Shown: positions 35,725 through 45,672 of the stretch, piece after piece
How positions within the stretch are numbered: position 1 is the first letter of the stretch
Layout: every line of letters starts with the position of its first letter
NCBI GenBank assembly: GCA_964645045.1
Contig: CAZXYZ010000003.1
Location: 1-64,000, forward strand
Source: Anammoximicrobium sp964645045
GTDB lineage: Bacteria; Planctomycetota; Planctomycetia; Pirellulales; Pirellulaceae
Length of the DNA: 64,000 bases
Direction of reading: 5' to 3'
Position numbers and translations under genes: made by a program
The notes under the pieces: generated by a model
What the model saw: only the letters and a program-made list of their open reading frames with translations
Databases searched by the model: none
What the model was told of the DNA's origin: nothing

Positions 35725-37689
35725 TCAACGGACGCCCGGCAGCGACGCCAGTTGCAGAATCATGCGGATCATTTCGAGACGCGCGGTGGAGAGGTCCGCG
35801 CTGTCCTTGTCGAACAGCGCGAACCACTGCAGGGCCTTGCGCCCGGCGTAGACGGTGTCGAGATTCGTGGCTGCTGCCGCCTTGACGGCCAGGCCGTGCA
35901 GGAGCGTGGCGTAGCGGATGTCGTCCACGCCCTCGCGGAAGCCCTCCCACTGGAGCGTGTCGATAACGCCGTCGGCCATGCCGTAGACGAAGACCATGGG
36001 ACGGTACGTCGTGGCGTCGTCGTTGTACGGGCCGAGGTGGTGCGCGTAATTGCAGAGCGCGCTGTAGCCGGAGAGGTACGGCAGCAGGCCGTTCTGGCGG
36101 CGGTTGTAGTCCGGGTTCTCCGCCCCGACGTGTTGCACCGCGTACCAGGCGACGTACGCATGGTGAACTTGGTTCCAGAGGCGGGTGGAGGAATCATCGA
36201 TGGGGTCCTTGGCGACGTTGTGCCAGTCGAACACGTAGCCGGTCTTGTAGAACACACTGTTTCCGCCGGCGAGGATGAACCGGAATCCCTCGCGCTGGTA
36301 CGCCTCGAAGACCGGCCGCGCGTTGACAAGCCAACTGGCTCCCGGTTCGTCGCCGTAGCCGATGAACACGTTGTGGTGGCCGACGTGGCGGTCGAACCAT
36401 TCGCGCTGGCGCCGCGCGGCGAGCGCCAAGTCGCGCGGCGAGCCTTGGGCGTTGTGGTGCGGAGAGAGCCCGCCCAGGAGGACATCCGTCCGCATGCCGG
36501 CCTCTTTCATGGCCGCGATGGCTTCGAGCGTTTCCGCATTGCAGTTGCCGCGGTTCCAGTGCATCGTCTGGCCGTGCGCCACGTGGTCGCGCAGAATCGC
36601 CACGAGCTGCCGGCGCGCCAGTTCGGCGTCCCCGCCGTTTTCCTCCTTGATCATGTCGATGTTGATGTACGTGTACGAGGCGACCAGGAAATCGCGCTGG
36701 GGGTCGCAGTACGCCTTCGGCGCGGGCAGCACGAACGGCAGCACGCGCAGCGTCACCGGAACCGAGGCCAGCGTCTTCCCTTGCTTGGAGATCCCGATCG
36801 AACCGGAATACGTCCCCGGCTGCGCGTCTTCGCGAACGTGCGCCGTGAGGAAGAACTGCACGAAGCGCCCGCGCGGAACCGCCACGGGACACAGGGACGC
36901 GGCGTCGGCAAAGCCGGGCTTCATCGGCGCGAAGGTGTACGTCTGGCGGTAGTGGTCGAGGAACCGGCGGTTCATCTGGCGCGGCGGGTTGATCCACATC
37001 TCTTCCGGCCGCCCGCCGCCCGGCGCAGTGATGCGGGCGTAATTGGCCTCCTTCGACTCGTCCACGCGTATCAGGTCCTCGTCGTGGAGCAGCAACTCGG
37101 GGACGAGCTTGAATCCGGTATCGCCGAAATAGTTAAACCACGCATTGCGGTTCTGGTACCAGACCTTCACGAGCCGCAGATCGAGGTCGGCGGCGGGGAA
37201 CTGAGCGCCGTCCTTGGTCTTCAGTGGCCCGACTGAGAAGTCGCACTTGCCGAGGTCGTCCAGCGCGCAAACGACGAAAGAGCCCGGTTCGTATTCGCCG
37301 CGCGCGGCGACGATCGCCACCGCGGCGCCCGGCGCGCCGTCCGCCGGATAGGCGTCCGGCAGCCGCTGCACCCCGCTCATGGCCGGCACCGCGTAATGGA
37401 CGACCGGCCCCCTCGGCGGGGCGTTAAAGAAATCGCCTGCGACGCGCACGGCGTTGGCGGCCGCCGTGCGGCCGGCGTCCGTCTGGCGGTCGCCGGTGGA
37501 GTCCTTCAAGTACTTACTGAGAATTCCCGGCATTCCGGAAGACTTGAGCAGCGTCTCGGCTTCGCCGAAGGCGTCGGCAGCGGCCGCGCGGGACGCCGGG
37601 AGGAAGGTCGCCGCCGCGACCGCTGCCATCCACGCCGCGGACGCCGCGATCCGGTGTCTTGGATTCAGTGCTTTCAGGACAATTGACAT
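35725..37689 (-). CDS. Exported GH123/DUF4091-like glycoside hydrolase
   Basis: A 654-residue protein with a Sec signal (A-A-W-M-A-A-V-A-A-A-T-F-L). A beta-sandwich N-terminal domain ends in the V-T-L-R-V-L-P-F-V-L-P linker typical of GH123-like proteins. The barrel carries Y-G-D-E-P-G near residue 447; an Asp-Glu pair at this place is the catalytic couple of GH123 N-acetyl-galactosaminidases. The C-terminal DUF4091 motif W-E-G-F-R-E-G-V-D-D-I-R-Y is present. A hexosaminidase acting by substrate assistance is the likely activity and would fit with the chondroitinase-like lyase elsewhere in the window. The exact substrate is unproven. Confidence 0.8.
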   Translation of the reverse strand: MSIVLKALNPRHRIAASAAWMAAVAAATFLPASRAAAADAFGEAETLLKSSGMPGILSKYLKDSTGDRQTDAGRTAAANAVRVAGDFFNAPPRGPVVHYAVPAMSGVQRLPDAYPADGAPGAAVAIVAARGEYEPGSFVVCALDDLGKCDFSVGPLKTKDGAQFPAADLDLRLVKVWYQNRNAWFNYFGDTGFKLVPELLLHDEDLIRVDESKEANYARITAPGGGRPEEMWINPPRQMNRRFLDHYRQTYTFAPMKPGFADAASLCPVAVPRGRFVQFFLTAHVREDAQPGTYSGSIGISKQGKTLASVPVTLRVLPFVLPAPKAYCDPQRDFLVASYTYINIDMIKEENGGDAELARRQLVAILRDHVAHGQTMHWNRGNCNAETLEAIAAMKEAGMRTDVLLGGLSPHHNAQGSPRDLALAARRQREWFDRHVGHHNVFIGYGDEPGASWLVNARPVFEAYQREGFRFILAGGNSVFYKTGYVFDWHNVAKDPIDDSSTRLWNQVHHAYVAWYAVQHVGAENPDYNRRQNGLLPYLSGYSALCNYAHHLGPYNDDATTYRPMVFVYGMADGVIDTLQWEGFREGVDDIRYATLLHGLAVKAAAATNLDTVYAGRKALQWFALFDKDSADLSTARLEMIRMILQLASLPGVR

Positions 37690-37758
37690 GATCGATATCC
37701 TCCAGGGACCGGCGCATTAGCGGCGGTGTTGCTGATTTTCGGCATCCGCCTGCCTCGC

Positions 37759-37872
37759 TCAGTAGCCGAGGGACGCCAGGGCGGCATCGCCGATGCGGGC
37801 GCGCGCCCGATATTGCTCGTCCTTTCGCGCGCCCTCGACGAACTGGGGATGGTTTCGGTTGGTCAAACAGCC
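37759..37872 (-). CDS. Small open frame or C-terminal fragment, unrecognised
   Basis: A frame of about 36 codons runs from a possible TTG at 37872 to TGA at 37759 and reads Q-F-V-E-G-A-R-K-D-E-Q-Y-R-A-R-A-R-I, a protein-like composition. A GGAGG element stands about 10 bases before the TTG. It may be a small peptide gene or the tail of a lost gene. It is the only content I see between the two flanking barrel genes. Confidence 0.2.
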   Translation of the reverse strand, partial: GCLTNRNHPQFVEGARKDEQYRARARIGDAALASLGY

Positions 37873-37902
37873 ATTTCCTCCGCGAAGGGTCAGGGGGCGT
37901 GA

Positions 37903-40869
37903 CTACCAAGCATACACGTGGACGGCGTACGGGGCGAAACTATCCTCCCACCCTCCGGCCTGCGCCGCAAGCCGGCGGTCTTCGAACATCACTTGCACCT
38001 GGCCCGCTTCGACCCCGGCGTTGACCCGCGCTCGCACGGCCCCACGGGAGGAATTGGCGGCCAGCAGGTAGCGCCGGCCTTGATGCTCTTTCAGCAGCGT
38101 GCTCACGGCCGGATAGCCAAGTCCGTCGGTCGGCGGGCCGCTGAGAACCTGGATCTGCTGCTTCTGCGGCGGATCGCGCTGGACCAGCACGTCGTGGAGA
38201 TCGGCCAGTTGGCGCGAGATCCGCTGCAGGGCGGCCCACACCTGCGGATCGTGAGTCACGCCGTGGTTCTTACCGGTTCCGCCGTAGGTGTAATAGGTTA
38301 TCCCGTTGGCCCCGTGGATGATGGCCAGGTAAGTCATCACGCGGGTTTCGGCCTCCGTCGGATAGCGCTGCCAACCCCAGCCTTCGAAATCCTGGATGAT
38401 CGCCCAAATCGGCGCCTTGCGCCCGGAGCGGCGCAGGTCGTCGCCGATGAGCTTCATGTCGCGCGTCACGTGGGCGACCTCGCAGTCTTGGTCGGAGCGG
38501 ATGGGGTAGATCTCCGGCAAGAAAGCATCCGTGGAATCCACGTAGTCGGTGTACCGCGAGGGCCGCGGGCCGCCGGCGAACACGCCATCAGCTTGGACCG
38601 TGACGTGGAACGGATCGACGTCGCGGATCGCTCGATGCACGCGCCGCAGTTCGTCGGCGCTGATGTGACTCGCCGTGTCGTCGGCCAGATACCAGGCCAA
38701 CAGCGCCGGCTGGCGGCACTCTTCGATCACGGTGCGGACCGCGTTCTGCGGGTCGCGACTATTGGCCCCGCCGCGCGGGGCAATGATCACGCGCAGCCCG
38801 TGGCGCGCGGCCGCCGCGTAGAATTCCGTTAAGTCGGCGTCGCGCTGCGCGTGGTAGGTGTGGATCGTATTGAAGCCCGCCTCGCGCAGCTCGGTGAAGC
38901 AACGGTTGAAATCGTTGCCGTTGTGTTCCCGCTTCCACACGGAATACAGCCCGATGGGAAACAGCGGCTGGCCATCGACCAGGATCACGCCGTCATCGCG
39001 CATGGCGGTGACACCCGACGCCGGCGGCGGTTGCACCGAGATCCACCACAGTTGCTCGCACGCGTTGCCGGCGAAATCGCGTGCTTTGACGAGCACGCGG
39101 TGCAGATTGGGCCGAGCACCGGATTCCGGGTGCGGGCCGTCGAACAGCGGATCGGCGAAAGCGGCTTCATCGCCGGCGACGATGTCGGGGTAGTCCCAGC
39201 CGAGTCGCATGACAGCAGAATGTGCGCCGGGCGGGGCCGTCAGCTTGAGTTGCGTCTGTCGCCACTGCGGGCTGGGGCCGCCCAGGTCCAGTCGCACGGG
39301 ATCGCCGAGCGGGTTGCCCTGGCCATCGAGCCAGCGGACCGAGCCGCTCGGACCTTCCGTGCTCCCTGCCTCGCGCAGGTCCATGGTGTGGCGCGACCAG
39401 ATCGCAACCTGGTACGTCGCGCCTGTTTGCACGGAGACGGCCGGCGACGCGAGTGTGAAGGACGTATCCGTTCTCTCGCCCTGTCGGCGGACCTCGATCG
39501 ACGTGCCGCCGCCAGGCTCGCGCGGCGGCCCCTGGCGAATGGTCAGCGCCGAGTTGTAGTTCACAATCGACCAGTCTTCGATCGCCGCCAAACCGAGGAC
39601 AGGCGTGAGCGGCTCGCGCGGCTCGTATCGAAAGGTGGTTCCGACGCGGTTGAGCTGCGCGGTGATCGGCGTGCCGTCCAAAAACGCCTCCACCGAATGG
39701 CGATCGACGCCCACTCCGTCTGGGCCATCGGACAGCGAGAACACCAAGGGCTGACGGGCATCGTGCGTGCGCCGCGGCGTGTAGTCCAACAGTTGCGGAG
39801 GCGAAGAGTCGGCCCCCGGCCAGGCGCGGTCCTCGATCCACCGTTGTTCGTCGCCCAGCCGCACCTGCCGGACGATGGGCGTGACGGCGGTGCGGCTCGT
39901 GCCGAGAGTCAGCCGGTACTGGAACCAATGGTGCCCCGCGTGGATGGCCGGCAACCGGGTGCCGCTGGAAGTGAACTGGGAGTTCGGCGTGCCATCGGGC
40001 CCGGCCAACGGCGTCCACTCGCGCGGTTCGCCGTCGCAGTCCGCCGCCGAGCGAACCTGCAGTCCGACGCTCGTGCCTTCCGGCGTCTCGGCCTGCCAAG
40101 AGACCCGACCTTGCTCGCACGGCTCCGTCATTCGCTGGGGGCGCGAGATCATCTGGCCTTCGGCCGCGTATTGCGGCGGATCGGGTTGCGCGGCCCAGGC
40201 CACGCTCCGCAGCCGGAATTGCCGCGAACTGAACAGGTTCGGCGAGTCGAAGCCGATTTGAACGACAGCCATCGCTGCACCGCGCGGGGCCCGCGACTCG
40301 ACGGTCACGTCGTACCAGGCGTCCCTGGGAGCGGCGAAACGGAATGTGGTGGCCTCCAAGACGTGGCCGTCGCGATCCAACCAGCGGATCTGGTTCTGAT
40401 ACGACTCCTTGTGCCCCTGGGCCATCGACAAGTCGAGCGTATGTGCGGCGGCGATCGTCAGCCGACACAGCGCTGCCTCGGCAACCGGGATGGGCGGCGA
40501 AGTGAGTTCGAAGGCCGTGTCGATCTCCTTGTCGTCGCGGTGTACGAACAGGCTCCGGCCCAAAGCCGCATCGTCGGCGACCTCGATCTTCAGGGCCTGC
40601 TGGTAGTTCTTGATCTGCCAGTTGCTTAGATCGCGATCGAATCGCCACTCGACGACGGCTTCCCAGCGGCGGGCCAATTGCACCGCCTGATTGTGGCCAG
40701 GCGCGCAGGCGACGTCGCAGCTCGTGCAGAATCGCGCTGCGCGATCTGCAGCGGCCGCCAGCGGGTTGGCTTCCAGCACACCCAGCCCGATCGCAATCAG
40801 TGCCGCCACACGCGGCAGCATCCGACGGTACGTGTTCACCTCAACAACTCGCTTTCTAACGATGCTCAT
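37903..40869 (-). CDS. Exported multi-domain glycoside-hydrolase-like barrel protein
   Basis: A protein of about 988 residues with a Sec signal after a basic N-terminus (V-A-A-L-I-A-I-G-L-G-V-L). The start is uncertain: ATG 40869 or ATG 40821; neither has a strong site. The N-terminal 600 residues hold beta-sandwich modules, two of which share an L-x-N-W-x-I-x-N-Y-x-x-A-L-x-I opening. The barrel begins with D-G-V-I-L-V-D-G-Q-P-L-F-P-I-G-L-Y, as in GH2/GH42-like enzymes. At the acid/base strand the expected W-Y-L-x-D-E reads W-Y-L-A-D-D-T, so Asp replaces Glu. It could be a shifted catalytic pair or a binding-only barrel. It lies 42 bases after the deacetylase gene. Confidence 0.75.
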   Translation of the reverse strand: MSIVRKRVVEVNTYRRMLPRVAALIAIGLGVLEANPLAAAADRAARFCTSCDVACAPGHNQAVQLARRWEAVVEWRFDRDLSNWQIKNYQQALKIEVADDAALGRSLFVHRDDKEIDTAFELTSPPIPVAEAALCRLTIAAAHTLDLSMAQGHKESYQNQIRWLDRDGHVLEATTFRFAAPRDAWYDVTVESRAPRGAAMAVVQIGFDSPNLFSSRQFRLRSVAWAAQPDPPQYAAEGQMISRPQRMTEPCEQGRVSWQAETPEGTSVGLQVRSAADCDGEPREWTPLAGPDGTPNSQFTSSGTRLPAIHAGHHWFQYRLTLGTSRTAVTPIVRQVRLGDEQRWIEDRAWPGADSSPPQLLDYTPRRTHDARQPLVFSLSDGPDGVGVDRHSVEAFLDGTPITAQLNRVGTTFRYEPREPLTPVLGLAAIEDWSIVNYNSALTIRQGPPREPGGGTSIEVRRQGERTDTSFTLASPAVSVQTGATYQVAIWSRHTMDLREAGSTEGPSGSVRWLDGQGNPLGDPVRLDLGGPSPQWRQTQLKLTAPPGAHSAVMRLGWDYPDIVAGDEAAFADPLFDGPHPESGARPNLHRVLVKARDFAGNACEQLWWISVQPPPASGVTAMRDDGVILVDGQPLFPIGLYSVWKREHNGNDFNRCFTELREAGFNTIHTYHAQRDADLTEFYAAAARHGLRVIIAPRGGANSRDPQNAVRTVIEECRQPALLAWYLADDTASHISADELRRVHRAIRDVDPFHVTVQADGVFAGGPRPSRYTDYVDSTDAFLPEIYPIRSDQDCEVAHVTRDMKLIGDDLRRSGRKAPIWAIIQDFEGWGWQRYPTEAETRVMTYLAIIHGANGITYYTYGGTGKNHGVTHDPQVWAALQRISRQLADLHDVLVQRDPPQKQQIQVLSGPPTDGLGYPAVSTLLKEHQGRRYLLAANSSRGAVRARVNAGVEAGQVQVMFEDRRLAAQAGGWEDSFAPYAVHVYAW

Positions 40870-40911
40870 AAGAACCGCTGACAAAACGCTTGGCGCGGGT
40901 CCACGCCGTCT

Positions 40912-41877
40912 TCATCGCTGCTGTTGCTCTTGCCCGTTTTTCTGGTCGAGGTTACGGTGGCTTCTGACATAGGCTCCGATCGTGCCGACCGTGTCGACCC
41001 ACAACTCCGGCTGGGCCTGCAAGTACTCACCCAGGGCGGCGATGTTGCCCGTGGACAGGCCCTCGCCGCCGGGATGCTGGGGTACCTCGTGGGCGACGAG
41101 GATGAGCCAGTAGCCCGAGGCGAGCGCCCGATCTGCGTAGCTCTTCAGTTGGGTGAGGCCATCGCGGTCCACGCCGAGGGCCTGGACCATGGCCAAGTCG
41201 CAGAACGCGGGATTGTTGAAGTATTCGCCTCGGTAGCCCCGGCCGACGAGGAAGTGCCGCGCCACCACGGGCACGTAACTGGCCCGATTCTCGCCGCGGC
41301 CCACGAAATCGAGGCCGCAGGGATAGGCGTAGCTGACTGGCGTGACGCCCAGCATCTGGCGCAGGCTCCGGTTGGCTTCGAGCAACTCGGCCTCGATCTT
41401 CTCCAGGGTGTAGTTCTCCAGTGCCCGTTCGCCGGGGCCGATCCAGGGAAAATTCCCGCTGCACGGGTGGTGGACCGAGTGATTGCCGATTTCGTGCCCG
41501 TCGGCGGCGACCGCGCGCCACAGATCCTGTTTCTTCTCGACGTTGGCGAGGCTGACGAAGTACGTTACGCGGATCCCGCGCTCCTTGAACAGGGCGGCGC
41601 TGCGATGGTCGACTTGGCTTTCGCGTGCGTCGTCGAAAGAGATGGACAACGCGCCTCGCACGCCTTTGGGCCAGGAGAACCTGGCGGCCGGAGGGGCCTG
41701 GGCCTTCGAGCTCGCGGGATTGTCCACGTCACACGCATCGCAGCCCGCGGGACGGTGCCGCGAATCGGCCGCGGATGGACCAACTCGCTCCGCCTCTGGT
41801 CCGCTGGCGTCATCGCCGGCCAGCGCTGGACTCGTGAGCAACAGCAACAACGCGCACACAGACGAAACGGATTTCAC
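40912..41877 (-). CDS. Exported polysaccharide deacetylase (NodB-type)
   Basis: A 321-residue protein. I choose GTG 41877: AGGAGG stands 8 bases before it and the signal peptide then starts at once (V-S-S-V-C-A-L-L-L-L-L-T). The ATG at 41907 lies upstream of this site. NodB motifs are S-F-D-D (Asp82, Asp83), then H-S-V-H-H with the zinc histidines His133 and His137, and Y-A-Y-P-C-G. CE4-type enzymes remove N- or O-acetyl groups from glycans such as N-acetyl-hexosamine polymers. The first gene of a five-gene run, it fits with the GH123-like hexosaminidase downstream. The C-terminus is Gln-rich. Confidence 0.88.
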   Translation of the reverse strand: MKSVSSVCALLLLLTSPALAGDDASGPEAERVGPSAADSRHRPAGCDACDVDNPASSKAQAPPAARFSWPKGVRGALSISFDDARESQVDHRSAALFKERGIRVTYFVSLANVEKKQDLWRAVAADGHEIGNHSVHHPCSGNFPWIGPGERALENYTLEKIEAELLEANRSLRQMLGVTPVSYAYPCGLDFVGRGENRASYVPVVARHFLVGRGYRGEYFNNPAFCDLAMVQALGVDRDGLTQLKSYADRALASGYWLILVAHEVPQHPGGEGLSTGNIAALGEYLQAQPELWVDTVGTIGAYVRSHRNLDQKNGQEQQQR

Positions 41878-42262
41878 GGGCAAAGCCTCCTGAAACCAAG
41901 CGGTCATGGAGCGAGGCGACGTCCATTTTGGAATTTACGACGTGAGCCCGCCCGAACGGAGAGTCTTGTGGCCACGCCGGGCCGTGTCAATGCCCCGCTT
42001 TTCCTGGCTGGCCAAGCCGCACGCCGCAGTCGCCGCTGCTTGCAGGGGGTGAGCCGCAGCCGGCGGAACGATGAAGGGACGATGCGATGGTCCCAGGGCG
42101 CATTTGACACTGGCGAGATAGCGGGGTACTTTGGCGTCCTGGGTAATCGCGTTCGGTGTCGTGACGGCAGGTGCTGTGCGAACCAGACAGGCGTGTTCTG
42201 CTGCCTTTCCCGCGACAGGCAGGCAACCCAGCGCAGCGAAGGTTGGCCTTGAAGGAGTGACC
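41878..42262. other. Divergent intergenic region, no gene found
   Basis: This 385-base gap separates the minus-strand deacetylase run from the plus-strand barrel gene and must hold both promoters. I see no protein-like frame, clear sigma-70 boxes or strong palindrome. GAAGGAG at 42251-42257 is the ribosome site of the gene at 42263. Confidence 0.5.
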
Positions 42263-45200
42263 ATGGTCCGGAGAAGCGGTGTATTGGCGTTCTTGCTGGT
42301 CGGCGTGAGTGCCGCGTCATCGACGCCGGCCGCATCTTCCCTCGATGAAAGCAAGGTGGTTCCCCCCGTCCAACCCCGAACGCTTGCCTCCTTTGAAACG
42401 CGGTGCGCCACATTAACGATTGATGAAGCCGGTCGGGTCACTTCGCTTCTGCAGAAGGCTTCAGGAAAGGAGGGACACGCCAGGGAGCTGCTGGCTGCCC
42501 CGACGCCCATGGTTACCGTTGTCCTGGAGGGCAACCGCAACGTCGAGTGTCGCAAGATGTCGGTTGACAACGGGATTCTGACGGCGACCTTTCCGGGGCT
42601 GGACGGCCATGCCAGGCTGCGCTGCGAGTCCAAGGGCGACTACCTAAAGTTCACGGCGCTGGAGGTCACAGTCCCGCGGATCACGTCGTTCGTCTTCTTC
42701 CAGTGTGCCCCGGGTGTGACCCAGTACCGCGGCGGATTCGCGGGGCTGGTATCCGACGACGACTCCGGCATCGCCCTGCGGGCTTTGGATTTGGAGGTCA
42801 ACTGCAGCACCGCGATGAGCGCCAGCACCTCCGCCGACCTGGGCCTGACCGGGTACAGCGCGGGCTTGGCGGCAGGTCCGCGGTCCGAATTGCGCCCGAT
42901 GCTGAAGGCCATGGCCACGCAGGAAGACGTGCCGCGATCGCCGCATGGCGGTCCGTGGGCGGCGGAATCGCCGATGGCCCGCCTGTCGTACCTGTTTGTC
43001 CAAGATGCATTCACCGACACCGGTTCCTGGATTGATCTGGCCCGTCGCGGCGGCTTTGGCATCCTTCACTTTCGGGAGCCGTGGTTTCGCACGTTCGGGG
43101 ACTACCGGCCCAACCCCAAAAACTTCCCAGGCGGCATGGACGAGATGGTGGCCGCCGCGGACCGACTGCACGCGGCAGGCCTCAAGCTGGGTCTGCACAC
43201 CTTGAGCGGTTGCATCCGCACCGAATCGCCCTACATCACCCCAGTGCCTTCGCAGGAACTAATCTCCCTGGCGACCTACACCCTTGCCAAAGATTTCGGC
43301 AAGGCCGACGACACCCTGTATGTCAACGAACCGCCGGTCGACCAGCACTCGACCGTGTTCACCTACCACGGCGCCACCAACGTGTTCCGCATCGGCACCG
43401 AGCTGGTCCAGTACACGGCGATCTCCCGCCAGCAGCCGTACTGCTTCGGCAAGTGTACGCGCGGAGCCTTCGGCACCCAGGCCCAGGACCATCCGGCCGG
43501 CGTCAAGGCGGAGTTTCTCAAGCAAGTTTATCTGGCCTTTTATCCCGTTCCCGGGAGCGGCCTGATGGACAAGCTGTCCGACGACATCGCCCGCGCGTAC
43601 AACACCTGCAAGGCGGACTTCCTCTATTTCGACGGGGCTGAGGGCATGGGCGTCGGGTATCCCGACAACTGCATGCGCTGGACGAGCTTCCGCAAGTTCA
43701 ACCGCGACTGTCTCAACGAGGCCAGCAACTGGGGGCATCACAATTGGTGGTTCCATTCGCGCACCGGCGCCTGGGACTCGGCACACTGCGCCTGGAAGCC
43801 GTTTCAGGACCAGCACGTCAGCAGTGCCGGGCTCGCGCGGATGAACGACCTGCTCGAGCCGCAGATGGGATGGTGGTCGCTGAACGGCCCGGGGCCTCGC
43901 CACCGCAGGCAGCACCTCGATGAGACGGAATACTGGATGGCGAAAAACATGGCCCTGGATGCCTCGATGTCCCTAGGAGGCCTGAGCGTTGGCGGTGCCC
44001 CCGCAAACGCCCGGGCGATGGACATGCTCACTGTCATCGGGTGGTATGAGCAACATCGCCTGGCCAACTACTTCGACCAGGCGACCATCGACCGTGTTCG
44101 CGAGCCCGGCAGGGACTTCCGCCTGCGTCTCAGCGACGGCGGCGCGTGGCAATTCACGCCGGTCGAGTACTTGCCGCACAAGGCCGTCGTGTCCGGGACG
44201 GAGCCGGCGCAATGGACTGTAGACAACCCCTGCGAGCAGCAGCCGTTCCGGGTCCGCATCGAGGTGCTGCAGTCGCCCCTTCCGCCCGACCCCGCCGCGC
44301 CGCGGTCGATCATCGACTTCAGCGACACATCGCTGATCGCCCGCCAGGACTGCGCCGCCAATGTGACGCAGCAGATCCTGACCGAGACGGCGGACGTGAA
44401 GGGAGGCCCTCGAAACCTCCGGATTCAGGCCGTCAACAGGAACGATTTCTCCGTTGGCGCCTGGACGAGTCTGGGGACTTCCTACGCATTCCCCTACCGC
44501 GACATCGGCGCCTGCTCCGGCGTCGGGCTCTGGGTGAAAGGCGACGGCAGCAGAGCCGTCCTGAACGTGCAGTTGCGGACGGACCGCATGTTCGGCGCGG
44601 CGATCTCCGAGCACTACATTGACCTGGATTTCACCGGCTGGCGCTATTGCGAGCTGCTGTTCCGGGAACGTGACAGCGATCGCGCTTTCGGCCTGAAGTG
44701 GCCCTATGTGCGCGGCGCCGGCTACGAGCTGTGCCACCGCGACCTGCAAACCGCCCGCGTCTCGGAGATCAACCTGCTGCTGAACCAGATCCCGGCCAAA
44801 GGCCGGGTTGACGTCACCGTCGGACCAATCATGGGGCTGACGGCGGTTGACACCACGCTCCGAGACGTTGCCCTGACCGTCAACGGGAGGCCGTTGCGGG
44901 TCCCGGTAGCGATCTCCTCCGGGGACCTGCTAGAGCTGGATGAGGATGGAGCTGGCGTACACTACGATCAGCGCGGAGCGCTGCGTAGCCGTTTCCAGCC
45001 GGAATGCCCCGAGGGGATACCGGTCCTGAATGCCGGCATCAACCACCTTGCGTTTGCCTGCGTCTCTCCCGGCGCCGCCCCCGGCCGGGCGGTCGTATCC
45101 GCGGTCGCACTGGGCGAGCCCTTCGGTACACGCGCCGCGGACGTTGACTGGTCGAAGCTCCGATACGAGTACGACATGCCTCGCGTCATCACCCGATTCG

Positions 45201-45583
45201 ACGGCCGGGACAACTGCTGGACCTCCGTGCTGCGGGACGAAGGCGGCGCAAGCCCCGGGGACCAGGCGACGCTTGAATTTGACATCGCCGTCGAAGAAAT
45301 CGGGGCCAACAAGGTCCAGCCGACGTTGGTCGTCAACGGCCGGGAGCTGAGCGTGCCGGCTGTGATGGCCAGCGGACAGGTCTTGCGGTGCCGCGATGAA
45401 AGAAGCTGGACGCTAGTCGAGAAAGGGCAGCCCCTTCTCCAAGGGGAATTCGCCGAACCGTTGCCCGCACTGACGAAGGGAGTCAACCGTCTCCAATTGC
45501 GCTGTGACGAGCTTGGCGCTGCCGACTGCCGGATCTCCGTCCGTTGCGTGAAAGTGTATGGGCGGTGGATGCGCCCTGAGTAA
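42263..45583 (+). CDS. Large exported glycoside-hydrolase-like barrel protein (paralogue of the left-edge gene)
   Basis: A 1106-residue protein; ATG 42263 follows GAAGGAG, and the signal peptide is L-A-F-L-L-V-G-V-S-A-A. It has the same architecture as the gene at 2-2791: an N-terminal beta domain starting S-F-E-T-R-C-A, a central barrel, then jelly-roll-like domains, with extra C-terminal modules carrying repeated V-N-G-R-x-L segments. The shared motifs are V-F-R-I-G-T-E-L, R-G-A-F-G-T and the strand F-L-Y-F-D-G-A. The Asp of that strand is the candidate nucleophile. It resembles clan GH-D barrels in pattern only; no characterised family is recognised. It is complete and so serves as the model for the truncated copy. 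Confidence 0.8.
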   Translation: MVRRSGVLAFLLVGVSAASSTPAASSLDESKVVPPVQPRTLASFETRCATLTIDEAGRVTSLLQKASGKEGHARELLAAPTPMVTVVLEGNRNVECRKMSVDNGILTATFPGLDGHARLRCESKGDYLKFTALEVTVPRITSFVFFQCAPGVTQYRGGFAGLVSDDDSGIALRALDLEVNCSTAMSASTSADLGLTGYSAGLAAGPRSELRPMLKAMATQEDVPRSPHGGPWAAESPMARLSYLFVQDAFTDTGSWIDLARRGGFGILHFREPWFRTFGDYRPNPKNFPGGMDEMVAAADRLHAAGLKLGLHTLSGCIRTESPYITPVPSQELISLATYTLAKDFGKADDTLYVNEPPVDQHSTVFTYHGATNVFRIGTELVQYTAISRQQPYCFGKCTRGAFGTQAQDHPAGVKAEFLKQVYLAFYPVPGSGLMDKLSDDIARAYNTCKADFLYFDGAEGMGVGYPDNCMRWTSFRKFNRDCLNEASNWGHHNWWFHSRTGAWDSAHCAWKPFQDQHVSSAGLARMNDLLEPQMGWWSLNGPGPRHRRQHLDETEYWMAKNMALDASMSLGGLSVGGAPANARAMDMLTVIGWYEQHRLANYFDQATIDRVREPGRDFRLRLSDGGAWQFTPVEYLPHKAVVSGTEPAQWTVDNPCEQQPFRVRIEVLQSPLPPDPAAPRSIIDFSDTSLIARQDCAANVTQQILTETADVKGGPRNLRIQAVNRNDFSVGAWTSLGTSYAFPYRDIGACSGVGLWVKGDGSRAVLNVQLRTDRMFGAAISEHYIDLDFTGWRYCELLFRERDSDRAFGLKWPYVRGAGYELCHRDLQTARVSEINLLLNQIPAKGRVDVTVGPIMGLTAVDTTLRDVALTVNGRPLRVPVAISSGDLLELDEDGAGVHYDQRGALRSRFQPECPEGIPVLNAGINHLAFACVSPGAAPGRAVVSAVALGEPFGTRAADVDWSKLRYEYDMPRVITRFDGRDNCWTSVLRDEGGASPGDQATLEFDIAVEEIGANKVQPTLVVNGRELSVPAVMASGQVLRCRDERSWTLVEKGQPLLQGEFAEPLPALTKGVNRLQLRCDELGAADCRISVRCVKVYGRWMRPE

Positions 45584-45672
45584 GCTACAATGGGCCTTAA
45601 GCCAGATGGGCTGACGCGCGGCGAACGACGCTCCGCAAAGCGATTGTCAGTTATGGAAAGGGAGAACGCAAC

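Noticed and set aside
38851..40629. 592-codon plus-strand open frame
   Set aside because: It is the shadow of the barrel gene at 37903-40869.
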